This document shows, one piece after another, positions 1 through 7,526 of a stretch of 28,265 bases of DNA. Made by a program: the position numbers and the translations under genes. Source of the DNA: Bacteroidales bacterium. Lineage in GTDB: Bacteria > Bacteroidota > Bacteroidia > Bacteroidales > JAADGE01. Each line of letters opens with the position of its first letter. Positions within the stretch are counted from its first letter, which is position 1. The notes beneath the pieces are model-generated. The model did not search any database, was not told where the DNA came from, and worked only from the letters and a program-made list of their open reading frames with translations. The stretch covers positions 1 to 28,265 of the forward strand of contig JAOZMN010000004.1 in the NCBI GenBank assembly GCA_029934265.1, written 5' to 3'.

Positions 1-1310
1 CCGTTTTGATTAAGATTTGCAGTAAAAATATTTTTACTGTGTACCGTTGCTTCTTTAGTGTAGATATTAAATACCATAGAGGCATCGTTTGCATTGTAAT
101 TAACAATATTTGTTAATTTTAAGGTTGTGTAATCGTGATTACAATTCCTTTCAATAATACAAGCGGTTATCTGTGAACTTTGTTTATTTACAGTAAGCCT
201 CGATACTTTATTTTCATCAAAATACCAACCTTTTGTAACATCATTACTTGTAATTTTAACATTTCTTGTAAGACTTACAACCGTTGCCTTGTCTGAATGT
301 ATATAAGTAAACCCACTTTCAACACCTCCACTTGTATCGCTTAATGTGTAGCCTGTTGCAAACGTTCCACTTCTTATATATTTATATTCAGTATGCTCAA
401 CAGCATCGGTTGGACTTATTGCAATAAAATCATTTACAACAAAACTTAAATCATCTGCAATTATTAAAGGACTTGCCGTTGTACCGTCTCCGGAAACGTT
501 TAAACATTGATGAGGTCTTTCAGTTCCTATTAATATAAATTCATTAATTTTTCTTGTAAAAAAACCAAAATCGTTATGTGAGCCTCCAGTAGAATAATCA
601 AAAGTAATAGTATGATTATTTATTATAGGTGTAACATCTCCGAAATATCCACCACACTGTAATGCGATGCTACCACGCACTTGTATTGAAGTATCTCCAC
701 TATCATCAAATTTCAGCTGTCCACAAATGTTAATAGCACTTTCCCAGTTACTACTTGTTATATTTGTAACTGTATTGTCGCCTACAATAGTCCCTGTATT
801 ATTTATGCTTTCGATTTGTCCATAAGGAATAAATAATTTATCTCCGGTTACAAGTGTTGTTCCTTCATTATTAAAACCTAAATAAGCGAAATTTGTAGTA
901 CTTGCCGAGTCCTGCATGATTCTATCTATCGTACCAGAACCTGCCAAACATACGATTTCATAATAGTAAGCATTTACTGCCGTTGTGGTGTACTGATAAG
1001 GAGTATCCCACTTAACAATCATCATTCCGTCCTCATCTCCATTGACTTCTTCTATTTTGAAAGTAGTAGTTGCAACTATTGATGAATTTTCATAAAGTCT
1101 AACTGTCCATTTTCTATCTGTGGTATAGTTACCAATATCACCAATGTAAAATGCAAAACCTAAATCATAATTTGATGTAGAAACGGCAGTAAATGGTACG
1201 CCTTGCTTAGCAACATTTACAGACAAATTTGAATTTTTTACTATTTTTTCTGTATGTGCTGTACCCCAGTTTCCTGTAGTTCCGTTACCTATGGAGAATC
1301 TTTTACTCAT
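1..1310 (-). CDS. Partial structural protein, C-terminus off the left edge
   Basis: An open frame starts with ATG at 1310 (MSKRFSIGNG) and stays open to base 1, giving 436 residues without a stop. I do not recognise a family. The sequence is rich in Thr, Asn, Ser and Gly with alternating hydrophobic residues and few charges, as in beta-rich phage fibre or virion surface proteins. It is the last gene seen in the head operon. Its ATG overlaps the end of the preceding 60-aa gene by 8 bases, so translation is probably coupled. A structural role (fibre, neck or decoration) is inferred from composition and neighbours only. If the window ends were joined the frame would run on for 17 more codons to a stop (see 28211-28265). 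Confidence 0.7.
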   Translation of the reverse strand, partial: MSKRFSIGNGTTGNWGTAHTEKIVKNSNLSVNVAKQGVPFTAVSTSNYDLGFAFYIGDIGNYTTDRKWTVRLYENSSIVATTTFKIEEVNGDEDGMMIVKWDTPYQYTTTAVNAYYYEIVCLAGSGTIDRIMQDSASTTNFAYLGFNNEGTTLVTGDKLFIPYGQIESINNTGTIVGDNTVTNITSSNWESAINICGQLKFDDSGDTSIQVRGSIALQCGGYFGDVTPIINNHTITFDYSTGGSHNDFGFFTRKINEFILIGTERPHQCLNVSGDGTTASPLIIADDLSFVVNDFIAISPTDAVEHTEYKYIRSGTFATGYTLSDTSGGVESGFTYIHSDKATVVSLTRNVKITSNDVTKGWYFDENKVSRLTVNKQSSQITACIIERNCNHDYTTLKLTNIVNYNANDASMVFNIYTKEATVHSKNIFTANLNQN

Positions 1311-1485
1311 CTATTTTTAAGTTACTTGTTAGTTCTTCAAATACTTCTTCTTTTTTGGCAATTAAAACGCCTGATGCTTCTCTATCTCTTAACACAATTA
1401 TTCCGTCTAATAACAGATTAAAAATATAATTAGCATATTTTTTGTCTGGCAAAATTACTGTTTTTGTTATTTCGTATGTAAACAT
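1303..1485 (-). CDS. Small 60-aa protein of unknown function
   Basis: The frame can start at 1509, but that would overlap the preceding gene by 23 bases. The ATG at 1485 (MFTYEITKTV) sits one base after the preceding TAA and is the more likely start. The protein is a mix of predicted strand and helix (KKYANYIFNLL, then KKEEVFEEL) with no motif I recognise. It overlaps the next gene's ATG by 8 bases, so it is tightly packed in the structural operon. Function unknown; a virion-assembly role is possible from position only. Confidence 0.6.
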   Translation of the reverse strand: MFTYEITKTVILPDKKYANYIFNLLLDGIIVLRDREASGVLIAKKEEVFEELTSNLKIDE

Positions 1486-1486
1486 A

Positions 1487-1819
1487 TTATGGAGTTGTTT
1501 CATAACCACTAACAGTAACTGTTATCTGGTCGTTTATTTCACTTTTTGCTTGCAATGTATATCCGGCTGGAACTGTCTGTAAGCCTTGCCAGTGCCTAAT
1601 ATTATGGGCAGGTATTGTAAAAGTTGGTATTAAAATATTTTCATTCGTTGGACTTCCCGAGTCCGGGACAAGCCAAAGGTCAAACTCACAATCAGTTGTG
1701 CCAGTATTTGCTATATTAATATCTTTAATATTTATAGTTTTCCCAGTTGTAACGGTTGCTATTATTTCAGTAGTATTACTGACCGCTTGTTGTGCTATTA
1801 ATTTTTCTATATAACTCAT
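1487..1819 (-). CDS. Small beta-rich putative virion protein (110 aa)
   Basis: The 110-residue sequence starts with a short helix (SYIEKLIAQQAV) and then alternates hydrophobic and polar residues through the rest of its length, the pattern of a beta-sandwich (for example INIKDINIANTG, FDLWLVPDSG, YTLQAKSEIN, ITVTVSGYE). Proteins of this type are common among phage fibre and virion accessory genes, but I cannot name the family. The ATG at 1819 overlaps the TGA of the upstream gene by four bases (ATGA), indicating translational coupling. Its place between a coiled-coil fibre-like protein and a larger beta-rich protein supports a structural role. Confidence 0.65.
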   Translation of the reverse strand: MSYIEKLIAQQAVSNTTEIIATVTTGKTINIKDINIANTGTTDCEFDLWLVPDSGSPTNENILIPTFTIPAHNIRHWQGLQTVPAGYTLQAKSEINDQITVTVSGYETTP

Positions 1820-2481
1820 AAATTAAGTATTGTAAATTGTAAAGATTCGTTAATATCACCGCCGCCGCCATTAGTTACTTCTGCGTACTCAATAACTTTA
1901 TCTATGTCTAAGTTCTCTAAATGTATTTCATTAACAAGAAGGTAGTAAATTAAGGCACTTGGAACTGCAGGTAAACTGCCACTGATGACATAATTACCGC
2001 TACTATCGAAAGTAGTAATGTCAACACCTGTATCTTTGTAATCTGGTTTGCCTCCTTGGATTGCGGATAAGACGGCATCGACACCGTTCGCCCATTGGTC
2101 GAGGAGGATTGTCGCCCCAGTCGGGAGGCTGATTTGTCCGCTAAGTGTTGTAATCTCTGCATAGTAAGCTACTTTTTTGGTTGTATTTTCGAGTGCTGTA
2201 ATTCTATTATCAAGCTCTGCTGTTTGGTCTAATTCAAAAAAAAAATTATCAGACAATTCCTGAATAAACTCGTTACGATTAGCTACGGATATATTGCTGA
2301 CTGTTAGCCAAGCAAATTTAAAACCGTCCTTTAAACTTTCGGAAGATGAATTTTCACTAATAATTACCAGGTAAGGTACATCAGGGTGTGGTAACACTTT
2401 CTCTTTGCCTGAGAAACTATTGGTATTACCATGTTTATCAACAATTATCACTCTGCCGTTTGCTGATTTAGTTATTGTCAT
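1816..2481 (-). CDS. Putative fibre-like structural protein (221 aa)
   Basis: The 221-aa protein begins with a beta-rich segment (residues 1-65), followed by a short heptad-like stretch around residues 85-105 (ELDNRITALENTTKK) that could form a trimeric coiled coil, then another beta-rich part with a Gly cluster near the C-terminus (TNGGGGDINE). This head/coiled-coil/tail layout is typical of phage fibres and head or neck whiskers, but no named family is recognised. It starts just after a hairpin (2498-2522) and ends with a four-base ATGA overlap with the next gene. The structural role is inference from architecture and operon context. Confidence 0.65.
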   Translation of the reverse strand: MTITKSANGRVIIVDKHGNTNSFSGKEKVLPHPDVPYLVIISENSSSESLKDGFKFAWLTVSNISVANRNEFIQELSDNFFFELDQTAELDNRITALENTTKKVAYYAEITTLSGQISLPTGATILLDQWANGVDAVLSAIQGGKPDYKDTGVDITTFDSSGNYVISGSLPAVPSALIYYLLVNEIHLENLDIDKVIEYAEVTNGGGGDINESLQFTILNL

Positions 2482-2497
2482 AATAATATTATATAAG

Positions 2498-2522
2498 TAA
2501 GCCCTGCGAGTTGCAAGGCTTA
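2498..2522 (-). terminator. Intergenic hairpin, possible weak terminator or mRNA processing site
   Basis: Arms 2498-2507 and 2513-2522 pair over 10 bp (TAAGCCCTGC with GCAAGGCTTA, one G-T wobble) around a 5-base loop. On the minus strand it is followed by CTTATATAA rather than a clean T tract. It lies between the stop of the 96-aa gene and the ATG at 2481, so it may only reduce read-through or protect the mRNA end. Confidence 0.5.
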
Positions 2523-2526
2523 TTAA

Positions 2527-2817
2527 TTATTTATTCTGTTTATTGCCTTTTTTCTTAACAGGCTTAGTTTCTATTACTTCTTTCGGAGGTTCGGGCTTTG
2601 GAATATTGCTTTCGCAAAGTTCTTTAAGTTCTTTCATACGAAAATTGATTACATCTTCGGTATAGCAGGTCAGTCCTTCACGTTTGAAACGTTTGATTTC
2701 AACAGTTGAAAGTTTGCCGTATTTAACTAAAAGTTGGTAAGCAAACCAAAAATCTTTTTTACAGCCTTTCCACTTTGTAATATCACCGAGAATTTCGGCA
2801 TAGTTTATTTTTTTCAT
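2527..2817 (-). CDS. 96-aa protein paralogous to the N-terminus of its upstream neighbour
   Basis: Residues 10-67 align with residues 7-63 of the protein encoded at 2821-3312. Shared positions include the W-x-G pair, a following aromatic, EI, a G, and a closing M-x-x-L-K. The C-terminal 30 residues are Pro/Lys-rich (KPEPPKE, KPVKKKGNK), low-complexity and basic, instead of the beta-rich domain its neighbour carries. The two genes are separated by three bases, so this looks like a local tandem duplication in which the C-terminal half was exchanged. Function is unknown; membership in the head/tail structural operon suggests a virion or assembly role. Confidence 0.7.
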   Translation of the reverse strand: MKKINYAEILGDITKWKGCKKDFWFAYQLLVKYGKLSTVEIKRFKREGLTCYTEDVINFRMKELKELCESNIPKPEPPKEVIETKPVKKKGNKQNK

Positions 2818-2820
2818 AGC

Positions 2821-3312
2821 TTATATTTTTCTGTACATTTCTTGGAATGTATTGTTCGTAATAACTTCGAGTACCAGTTTCGCACCGTTAGCAGGTGTAA
2901 AACTGCCGTCCAAAGCAAAAGTAGTGCCGTTTGTAATAACAGAATGATTAGTCGTACTAATCCATTCGAGAGTAATTCTTTCACCGATAACCGCATTGTC
3001 TAAAATATGAATTTCGTTAGCTCCTGCATTTTCAGGTAATTGATAAACTGCTGTTCCAGCTGAAATATCAGGGCTTGTATTATCCTGAGAAACTGATACA
3101 ACTTCAAGACCTTGTCCTAATGTTATGGCTTTTAAGTTTGCCATTTTATCATCAATGATAGCTCCTGTGAAACTATCAAGACCTTCATCTACGTTTGCAA
3201 TTTCACTATCGGTAAGTTGTTTTAATCCTTTAAGAAATTCAACTGCTTGCCAGTATCGTGTAGCAGTACCTGCCCATGCTGTAATGAAATCGAAAGTGTT
3301 TTTATAGTCCAT
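2821..3312 (-). CDS. Structural protein: helical domain plus repeated beta domain (163 aa)
   Basis: The protein has two parts. Residues 1-64 are mostly helical and are paralogous to the 96-aa protein next to it. Residues 77-163 form a beta-rich domain (PDISAGTAVY ... LDNAVIGERITLEW ... SFTPANGAKLVLEV ... NTFQEMYRKI) that matches the C-termini of the 270-aa protein at 3397 and, more weakly, of the capsid fusion. Such domains ending in a G-x-x-L-x-L-x-V...W/F-x-E-x-x-R pattern are widespread as add-ons to phage virion proteins. The gene follows a perfect hairpin at 3329-3356. I infer a virion surface or connector protein. Confidence 0.7.
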   Translation of the reverse strand: MDYKNTFDFITAWAGTATRYWQAVEFLKGLKQLTDSEIANVDEGLDSFTGAIIDDKMANLKAITLGQGLEVVSVSQDNTSPDISAGTAVYQLPENAGANEIHILDNAVIGERITLEWISTTNHSVITNGTTFALDGSFTPANGAKLVLEVITNNTFQEMYRKI

Positions 3313-3328
3313 TTTGTAAATTTAAAAT

Positions 3329-3356
3329 ATGTTACGGACATTTCTGTCCGTAACAT
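3329..3356 (-). terminator. Perfect 12-bp hairpin with GAAA tetraloop between structural genes
   Basis: Arms 3329-3340 and 3345-3356 are perfect complements; on the minus-strand RNA the loop is GAAA, a stable GNRA tetraloop. The hairpin is followed by AUAUUUUAAAUUU, not a run of U, so it is at best a weak terminator and could instead stabilise the 3' end of the upstream message or mark an RNase cut site. It lies between the 270-aa and 163-aa structural genes. Confidence 0.6.
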
Positions 3357-3396
3357 TGGAAACCAAAAAATAAGTATGAAAGTAGAGAATAAGTGA

Positions 3397-4209
3397 TTAA
3401 GGTAAGTATCTGTGTCGTTCGGCAAAAGCTCCTGTCGATGTAACTTGTAATACAAGTTTAGCTCCTGTAACCGGAGTAAAAGCACTTGTAAGTTGAAACA
3501 CTGCTGGTAATACTGCAAGAGTAGAATGAATTGAAGTTGATGCCCATTCTAAAGTAACAAGCGTACCTGGTACTGCATTCGCAAGAGTTGTAATTTCAGT
3601 AGCAACTGTATTTTCAGGTAAAACATAAGTTGCAGTTCCTTGCGATACGTCAGGAGTTGTAATATCTGGAAGTATGCTATAAGTATTTGTCATAGCTCCA
3701 ACTCCTTGATAAATACAGCTAACTCCATCAGTTAATACTGTAAATACGAAATCAAAGCCTTTTGAGTCGGTTTTAACCTTCCCAGATTTAAAGTTAACTT
3801 TTAATGTCCCAGCACAACATTTTCCTTTCCCAAGCATCAAAGTTTGTAAATCGTAACAATGATTAATTAACATGTAGCCGTCTTCAGACGAAATACCATC
3901 GTTAATAAATTCTCGCATCTTAATATTGTCGCCCGGGTGTAAACCTGTTAATGTTGAAGTATGAGCATCGTTATAACGTCCTTCAACGGATTCTTCGTTT
4001 AATTCAAATTCATAATCATCGGTAAAAATAGGGATACCAGCTTTGCCTGGTTTGAATATCAAATCATCAACTATAATTGCCTTATTATCCACACTCGGAT
4101 TAGGAACTGCAAGTAAATATGATTTTGGGATAAATAATGCGGTTGTGTAACCTCCTCCAGATGTGGACTGAGTTGTCTTTTCTTCTAAATCATAAATGTC
4201 AAATGCCAT
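3397..4209 (-). CDS. Putative major structural protein (tail tube or head protein) with C-terminal repeated domain
   Basis: The 270-aa product comes right after the capsid gene and its terminator, the place where a second abundant virion protein is usual. Residues 1-175 are mixed alpha/beta with Gly-rich and acidic loops (TSGGGYTTALF, FTDDYEFELNEESVEGRYND) and a Cys-Cys pair at 131-132; I do not recognise the fold with confidence, though size and place fit a tail tube or head-completion protein. Residues 183-270 are a beta-rich domain closely similar to residues 77-163 of the 163-aa protein downstream and related to the two C-terminal repeats of the capsid fusion. The ATG at 4209 is preceded by A/T-rich sequence with no Shine-Dalgarno site. 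Confidence 0.7.
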   Translation of the reverse strand: MAFDIYDLEEKTTQSTSGGGYTTALFIPKSYLLAVPNPSVDNKAIIVDDLIFKPGKAGIPIFTDDYEFELNEESVEGRYNDAHTSTLTGLHPGDNIKMREFINDGISSEDGYMLINHCYDLQTLMLGKGKCCAGTLKVNFKSGKVKTDSKGFDFVFTVLTDGVSCIYQGVGAMTNTYSILPDITTPDVSQGTATYVLPENTVATEITTLANAVPGTLVTLEWASTSIHSTLAVLPAVFQLTSAFTPVTGAKLVLQVTSTGAFAERHRYLP

Positions 4210-4244
4210 AATATGTATATTTAAAAATAATTTAAGTTAAAAAC

Positions 4245-4275
4245 ATAAAAGCTAATCCCTGCAATTAGCTTTTAT
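4245..4275 (-). terminator. Terminator after the capsid gene
   Basis: Arms 4245-4256 and 4264-4275 are perfect 12-bp complements (ATAAAAGCTAAT with ATTAGCTTTTAT) with a 7-base loop. On the minus strand the hairpin ends in TTTTATGTTTTT, close to an intrinsic terminator. It sits about 65 bases after the capsid stop and 35 bases before the next ATG. Partial termination here would set the ratio of capsid to downstream structural proteins. Confidence 0.75.
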
Positions 4276-4341
4276 TTATTTTTCTTACTAACAAGCTCAG
4301 TTCAGGTTCTCTTGTCAGCTTTCTTTTGAGGGTTTTATTTT

Positions 4342-7300
4342 TTACAGCACTTCTAAGAAGTTCCCGTCTGCACGTTTTTTTAGAGTAATTTCAGTTCCTG
4401 ATGTTCCTGTCCATGTTGCAGATATGAATTGGAATTTACCCGCTTTTGTAATTGTCGATGGATTTGTTCCTCCAGAACCTATCACCGTAAATGCTTTGCC
4501 AACTTGTGCATTATCAAAGTCGGTAATATCTACGTTACCTAATGTGCCTTCCGAAGAGGTTAGGAATTTATATCCGCCTGAAATATCAGGAGTTGCATCA
4601 TCTGCGGCAAACTGAATAGCAGATTGGTTATCAGCATCGTAAAGTGCTACAAGTGTAAATACGCCCGTTGCTGTAACTTCAAATTCGGCAGTAACACCAA
4701 CATTGAAAGTAATATCGTTTACAAGTCCAATAAAATTGGCATTTGTATCTTCAATTACTGCTGGATTAGTATCAGAACCTCCAACGATGAAAATTGTTTG
4801 TCCAACAATACTATCATCAATAGTAGAAATAACAGTTGCTCCTGTATTTGCTACAGTTTCAATTACATTGTGATTTGCTACTGATGGCGTTGTATCATCA
4901 GCAGTAGCCGGTTCGGTAGTGTAAGCTCCAAATTCAGCATTTGTAAAAATGCGTTGGTTTTTATATTCTGCAGCTTGCAATTCTGCAAGTGTATCATATT
5001 TTTTTCCTGTAATAGGAAATAAAAAGCCTCTTGCTCCGTCCATGTGTACATGAGTATCACGTTTTAAACGTTCAACGTACATTCTGTTATCATCAGCTTT
5101 TTCTCTAAATAATTGCAGTGCGTTATTTGGCATTGTAATTATATAAAGTCCATCAGGTAAGTGAGGAGTACCAATGTAATTAAAGTTTTGGAAACTATGA
5201 GCAGTTTCTTTATCCTTGAAATTAGCATCAGATGCTACCATGTCTTTAATATAAATATCTCTCTGACGTTTATCTTCTTTTGACATATAAAAATTCCATA
5301 TGAAACCATCTTTTACATTCTGAGGAATAGTTAAAATTAAATCAACATTTTTCTGATAAACATGATTTCGATTAGGATTTCCAGAAGCATCAATATGTCC
5401 ATACTCACCTTTTCCAATTTTCGCAGGAAGTACACGATAGTCAGCAATTACATTTTGTAATTGTTTCAAAAGTCCATCTTGCGAATTGATTGATTTACCA
5501 GGAACGCCTGAGACAGGTTCAACATGAACACCTCTAATAGCATTAAGCGGTCGCTCTACAAGAGAAATTTGTCTCATTATTTTTGTTATAAACCAAGAAA
5601 CAAAAGAAGGCTGATAAGGATCAGTTCCTACAGTCTTAGTTGCTAACCAGCTTTCGATAAAACCAAACATTTGAGCTTTTACGAAAGTTCGGGTGACTTC
5701 CCAGTTTTTAAGTCGTACTTCTTCGGCTTGAAATTCGTTACCTCCTTTGTCTGTCCAAGTAGTATTACGAGGTTGTAAATGGTTTTCTATCCAATCGCTT
5801 ACGGAAGCATAAATATCTTTGATACCTGTACTTCGCATTGGGAATAAAGAATTTACTTCTTCATTCTCAACCAACATTTCGTTTATTTCGGTTGCCGTCT
5901 CTCTGTGATAATTACCCAAAACATCGTCCATTTGTGTGTGGTCGATAGTACTTGATGCGGATTTGTAATCAGCAATAAACTGGTCAATATCAGCTTCGGT
6001 TACACCGTTTGCTTTAAAAGCATTTGCCTCACGAGGACGACCTTCTGCTATTGCAATTGCGGCTTCATTCCACGGACGACTTGGAGTAATTGCATTAATA
6101 CCTGTTGCGTTTGCACGAAAATCAGAATTTTGTTTGCCGATTATCGGAACAGTATTAACAGTTTCCGGCTCATCAGAAAGTTGTGCTATTGTAGCATCTC
6201 TTTCGGCAAGTTGTGCCTGAAATTCTTCTTTTGCAATTTTCAAATCATCTTTACCAGCTTTTGCAGAATTTGCATTTAATTTGGCAGATGCTTTTGTAAA
6301 ATCAGCATTAAGTAAGAATAGTGCATTTTCAGAAAAATCAGCAGAGCCATCTTCTGCGATGGTTGTGCCTTTGAATCTTAATGTTTTTCCGTACTTTTTG
6401 GAATAGTCTTTTTCAAGAGTATCCATTTGTTCTGATGATAAGTGAAACTTGTTATCTTTACCTTCTAACATCGAAAGCCCTAATACGAACATTAGAGCAG
6501 GGATTTTATTTTTATCCATGGTATTGTGAGTTTTATTATGATTATTTGATTTTGTATTTACGGATTGAGTTTTTTTATTTTTGTTGGCAAGTTCGGAAGC
6601 TCGTTTAACGGCATGGTCTAAACTGCCGATTTCGTCTATTAAGCCGATTTCTAAAGCTTTGTTTGCAAAATACATTTCACCGCGATAAACATCTTCGTCA
6701 GAAATACTGTCGCCTCTTTTAGCTTTGAATTTGTTAATAAGACTTTCAGCAAGAGGCGTTAATTCTTTGTCAATAAGCATTGATAAATCACCCTCAAGAG
6801 CCATTCGTATTGCTTTATTCTTAAGTGTTGATTGTTTTGCAAATGCTTCAATAAATTTAGTTCCTTTTTTTTCTTCGACAGGTTTGTTATTTGCAAAAGA
6901 GGCCATAACGCCAAGACTACCTATTTCAGCATCTTCATGAGATGCTATAATAAGATCAGCATTAACGCCAGTCATCAACGCAGCAGATGCCATAAGGTCA
7001 TCTACAAAAGAAATAATGGGTTTATTCGCATTTTGGATAGCTTCCGAAAGTGGGTTTATTGAACTTACAGCTCCGCCTCCGGAATTATATTTTAGAATTA
7101 TAGCATCTATATTCTTGTGAGCTACGGCAATAGATATTCTATCAGCAATAGTTGCCGTGCCTACAGGGCCGCACATCTGATTCTCCCTTGTCATTACTCC
7201 ATTGATAGGAATAATAGCTATTGAACCTTTTGGAGCTTCATCGTAAGAGCTAAACGTATCATCTCCTGAATTTGAGAAGGCTGTTGGTCTTGAGCTTTCA

Positions 7301-7431
7301 GGCTCTTCGCCCTTATAATACATAGTATTCCCATTCAGGAAACGCAAAGCAGTTCCCCGATGTCCGAGATATTCTTGTGTTGAAATAGCCCAATAATCTG
7401 ATAATATTCTAAGTAGTTCTGAAGGATTCAT
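4342..7431 (-). CDS. Head protease / scaffold / major capsid fusion with two C-terminal decoration domains
   Basis: The 1029-aa polyprotein has four parts. Residues 68-285 are an S49 (SppA-like) phage head protease: a Gly triplet loop near 118-120 (NSGGGAV), the likely nucleophile Ser149 in DDLMASAALM, and a candidate general base Lys199 or Lys204. Residues 286-304 are a Lys/Asn/Thr linker, followed by Met305. Residues 305-435 look like scaffold, with a Lys/Glu/Ala-rich helical region around 380-420. Residues 436-842 are the probable HK97-type major capsid region. Residues 844-930 and 943-1029 are two beta-rich repeats of the domain also found on two downstream proteins. S49 proteases normally mature the procapsid by cutting scaffold and the capsid N-terminus, so self-cleavage of this chain is expected. 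A shared promoter-like element lies just upstream. The capsid assignment rests on order and size rather than on a motif. Confidence 0.85.
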   Translation of the reverse strand: MNPSELLRILSDYWAISTQEYLGHRGTALRFLNGNTMYYKGEEPESSRPTAFSNSGDDTFSSYDEAPKGSIAIIPINGVMTRENQMCGPVGTATIADRISIAVAHKNIDAIILKYNSGGGAVSSINPLSEAIQNANKPIISFVDDLMASAALMTGVNADLIIASHEDAEIGSLGVMASFANNKPVEEKKGTKFIEAFAKQSTLKNKAIRMALEGDLSMLIDKELTPLAESLINKFKAKRGDSISDEDVYRGEMYFANKALEIGLIDEIGSLDHAVKRASELANKNKKTQSVNTKSNNHNKTHNTMDKNKIPALMFVLGLSMLEGKDNKFHLSSEQMDTLEKDYSKKYGKTLRFKGTTIAEDGSADFSENALFLLNADFTKASAKLNANSAKAGKDDLKIAKEEFQAQLAERDATIAQLSDEPETVNTVPIIGKQNSDFRANATGINAITPSRPWNEAAIAIAEGRPREANAFKANGVTEADIDQFIADYKSASSTIDHTQMDDVLGNYHRETATEINEMLVENEEVNSLFPMRSTGIKDIYASVSDWIENHLQPRNTTWTDKGGNEFQAEEVRLKNWEVTRTFVKAQMFGFIESWLATKTVGTDPYQPSFVSWFITKIMRQISLVERPLNAIRGVHVEPVSGVPGKSINSQDGLLKQLQNVIADYRVLPAKIGKGEYGHIDASGNPNRNHVYQKNVDLILTIPQNVKDGFIWNFYMSKEDKRQRDIYIKDMVASDANFKDKETAHSFQNFNYIGTPHLPDGLYIITMPNNALQLFREKADDNRMYVERLKRDTHVHMDGARGFLFPITGKKYDTLAELQAAEYKNQRIFTNAEFGAYTTEPATADDTTPSVANHNVIETVANTGATVISTIDDSIVGQTIFIVGGSDTNPAVIEDTNANFIGLVNDITFNVGVTAEFEVTATGVFTLVALYDADNQSAIQFAADDATPDISGGYKFLTSSEGTLGNVDITDFDNAQVGKAFTVIGSGGTNPSTITKAGKFQFISATWTGTSGTEITLKKRADGNFLEVL

Positions 7432-7458
7432 TGCACGTATAATTTTATAAGTGCAATG
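7429..7458 (-). promoter_or_regulatory. Inverted repeat covering the capsid start codon
   Basis: CATTGCAC at 7429-7436 and GTGCAATG at 7451-7458 are perfect 8-bp inverted arms with a 14-base A/T-rich loop. The left arm contains the capsid ATG (7431-7429 on the minus strand), so in the mRNA the start codon would be paired. It could be a translational switch, or an operator just downstream of the promoter. Confidence 0.55.
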
Positions 7459-7488
7459 ATATGTATATATAAGGTGTACGGAAAGGAC
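7440..7488 (-). promoter_or_regulatory. Promoter-like element upstream of the capsid operon, copy 1
   Basis: This stretch shares four ordered blocks with 27821-27866 in front of the tail operon. Given on the plus strand: TAATTTTA, TGCAAT, TATATATAAGGTGT (7464-7477) and GAAAGGAC (7481-7488). Read on the minus strand this gives GTCCTTTC, a 4-base gap, ACACCTTATATATA, then the ATG 33 bases on. It does not match the usual Bacteroidetes -7 box TAnnTTTG, so a phage-specific or activator-dependent late promoter is likely. That two structural operons each begin with it supports a regulatory role. Confidence 0.65.
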
Positions 7489-7495
7489 GAAATTA

Positions 7496-7520
7496 CAGTA
7501 AACAGTTAGCAGTAAACAGT
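7496..7520 (-). repeat. Two direct repeats upstream of the capsid promoter element
   Basis: CAGTAAACAGT occurs at 7496-7506 and 7510-7520, a 14-base period, just upstream of the GTCCTTTC block of the promoter-like element as read on the minus strand. This is a typical place for an activator site. No equivalent repeat precedes the second copy of the element at 27821-27866. Confidence 0.5.
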
Positions 7521-7526
7521 GAAATT

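Noticed and set aside
1950..2162. 70-aa minus-strand frame in another phase within the 221-aa gene
   Set aside because: It lies wholly inside a better-supported gene. Its C-terminus looks membrane-like, but there is no supporting start context.
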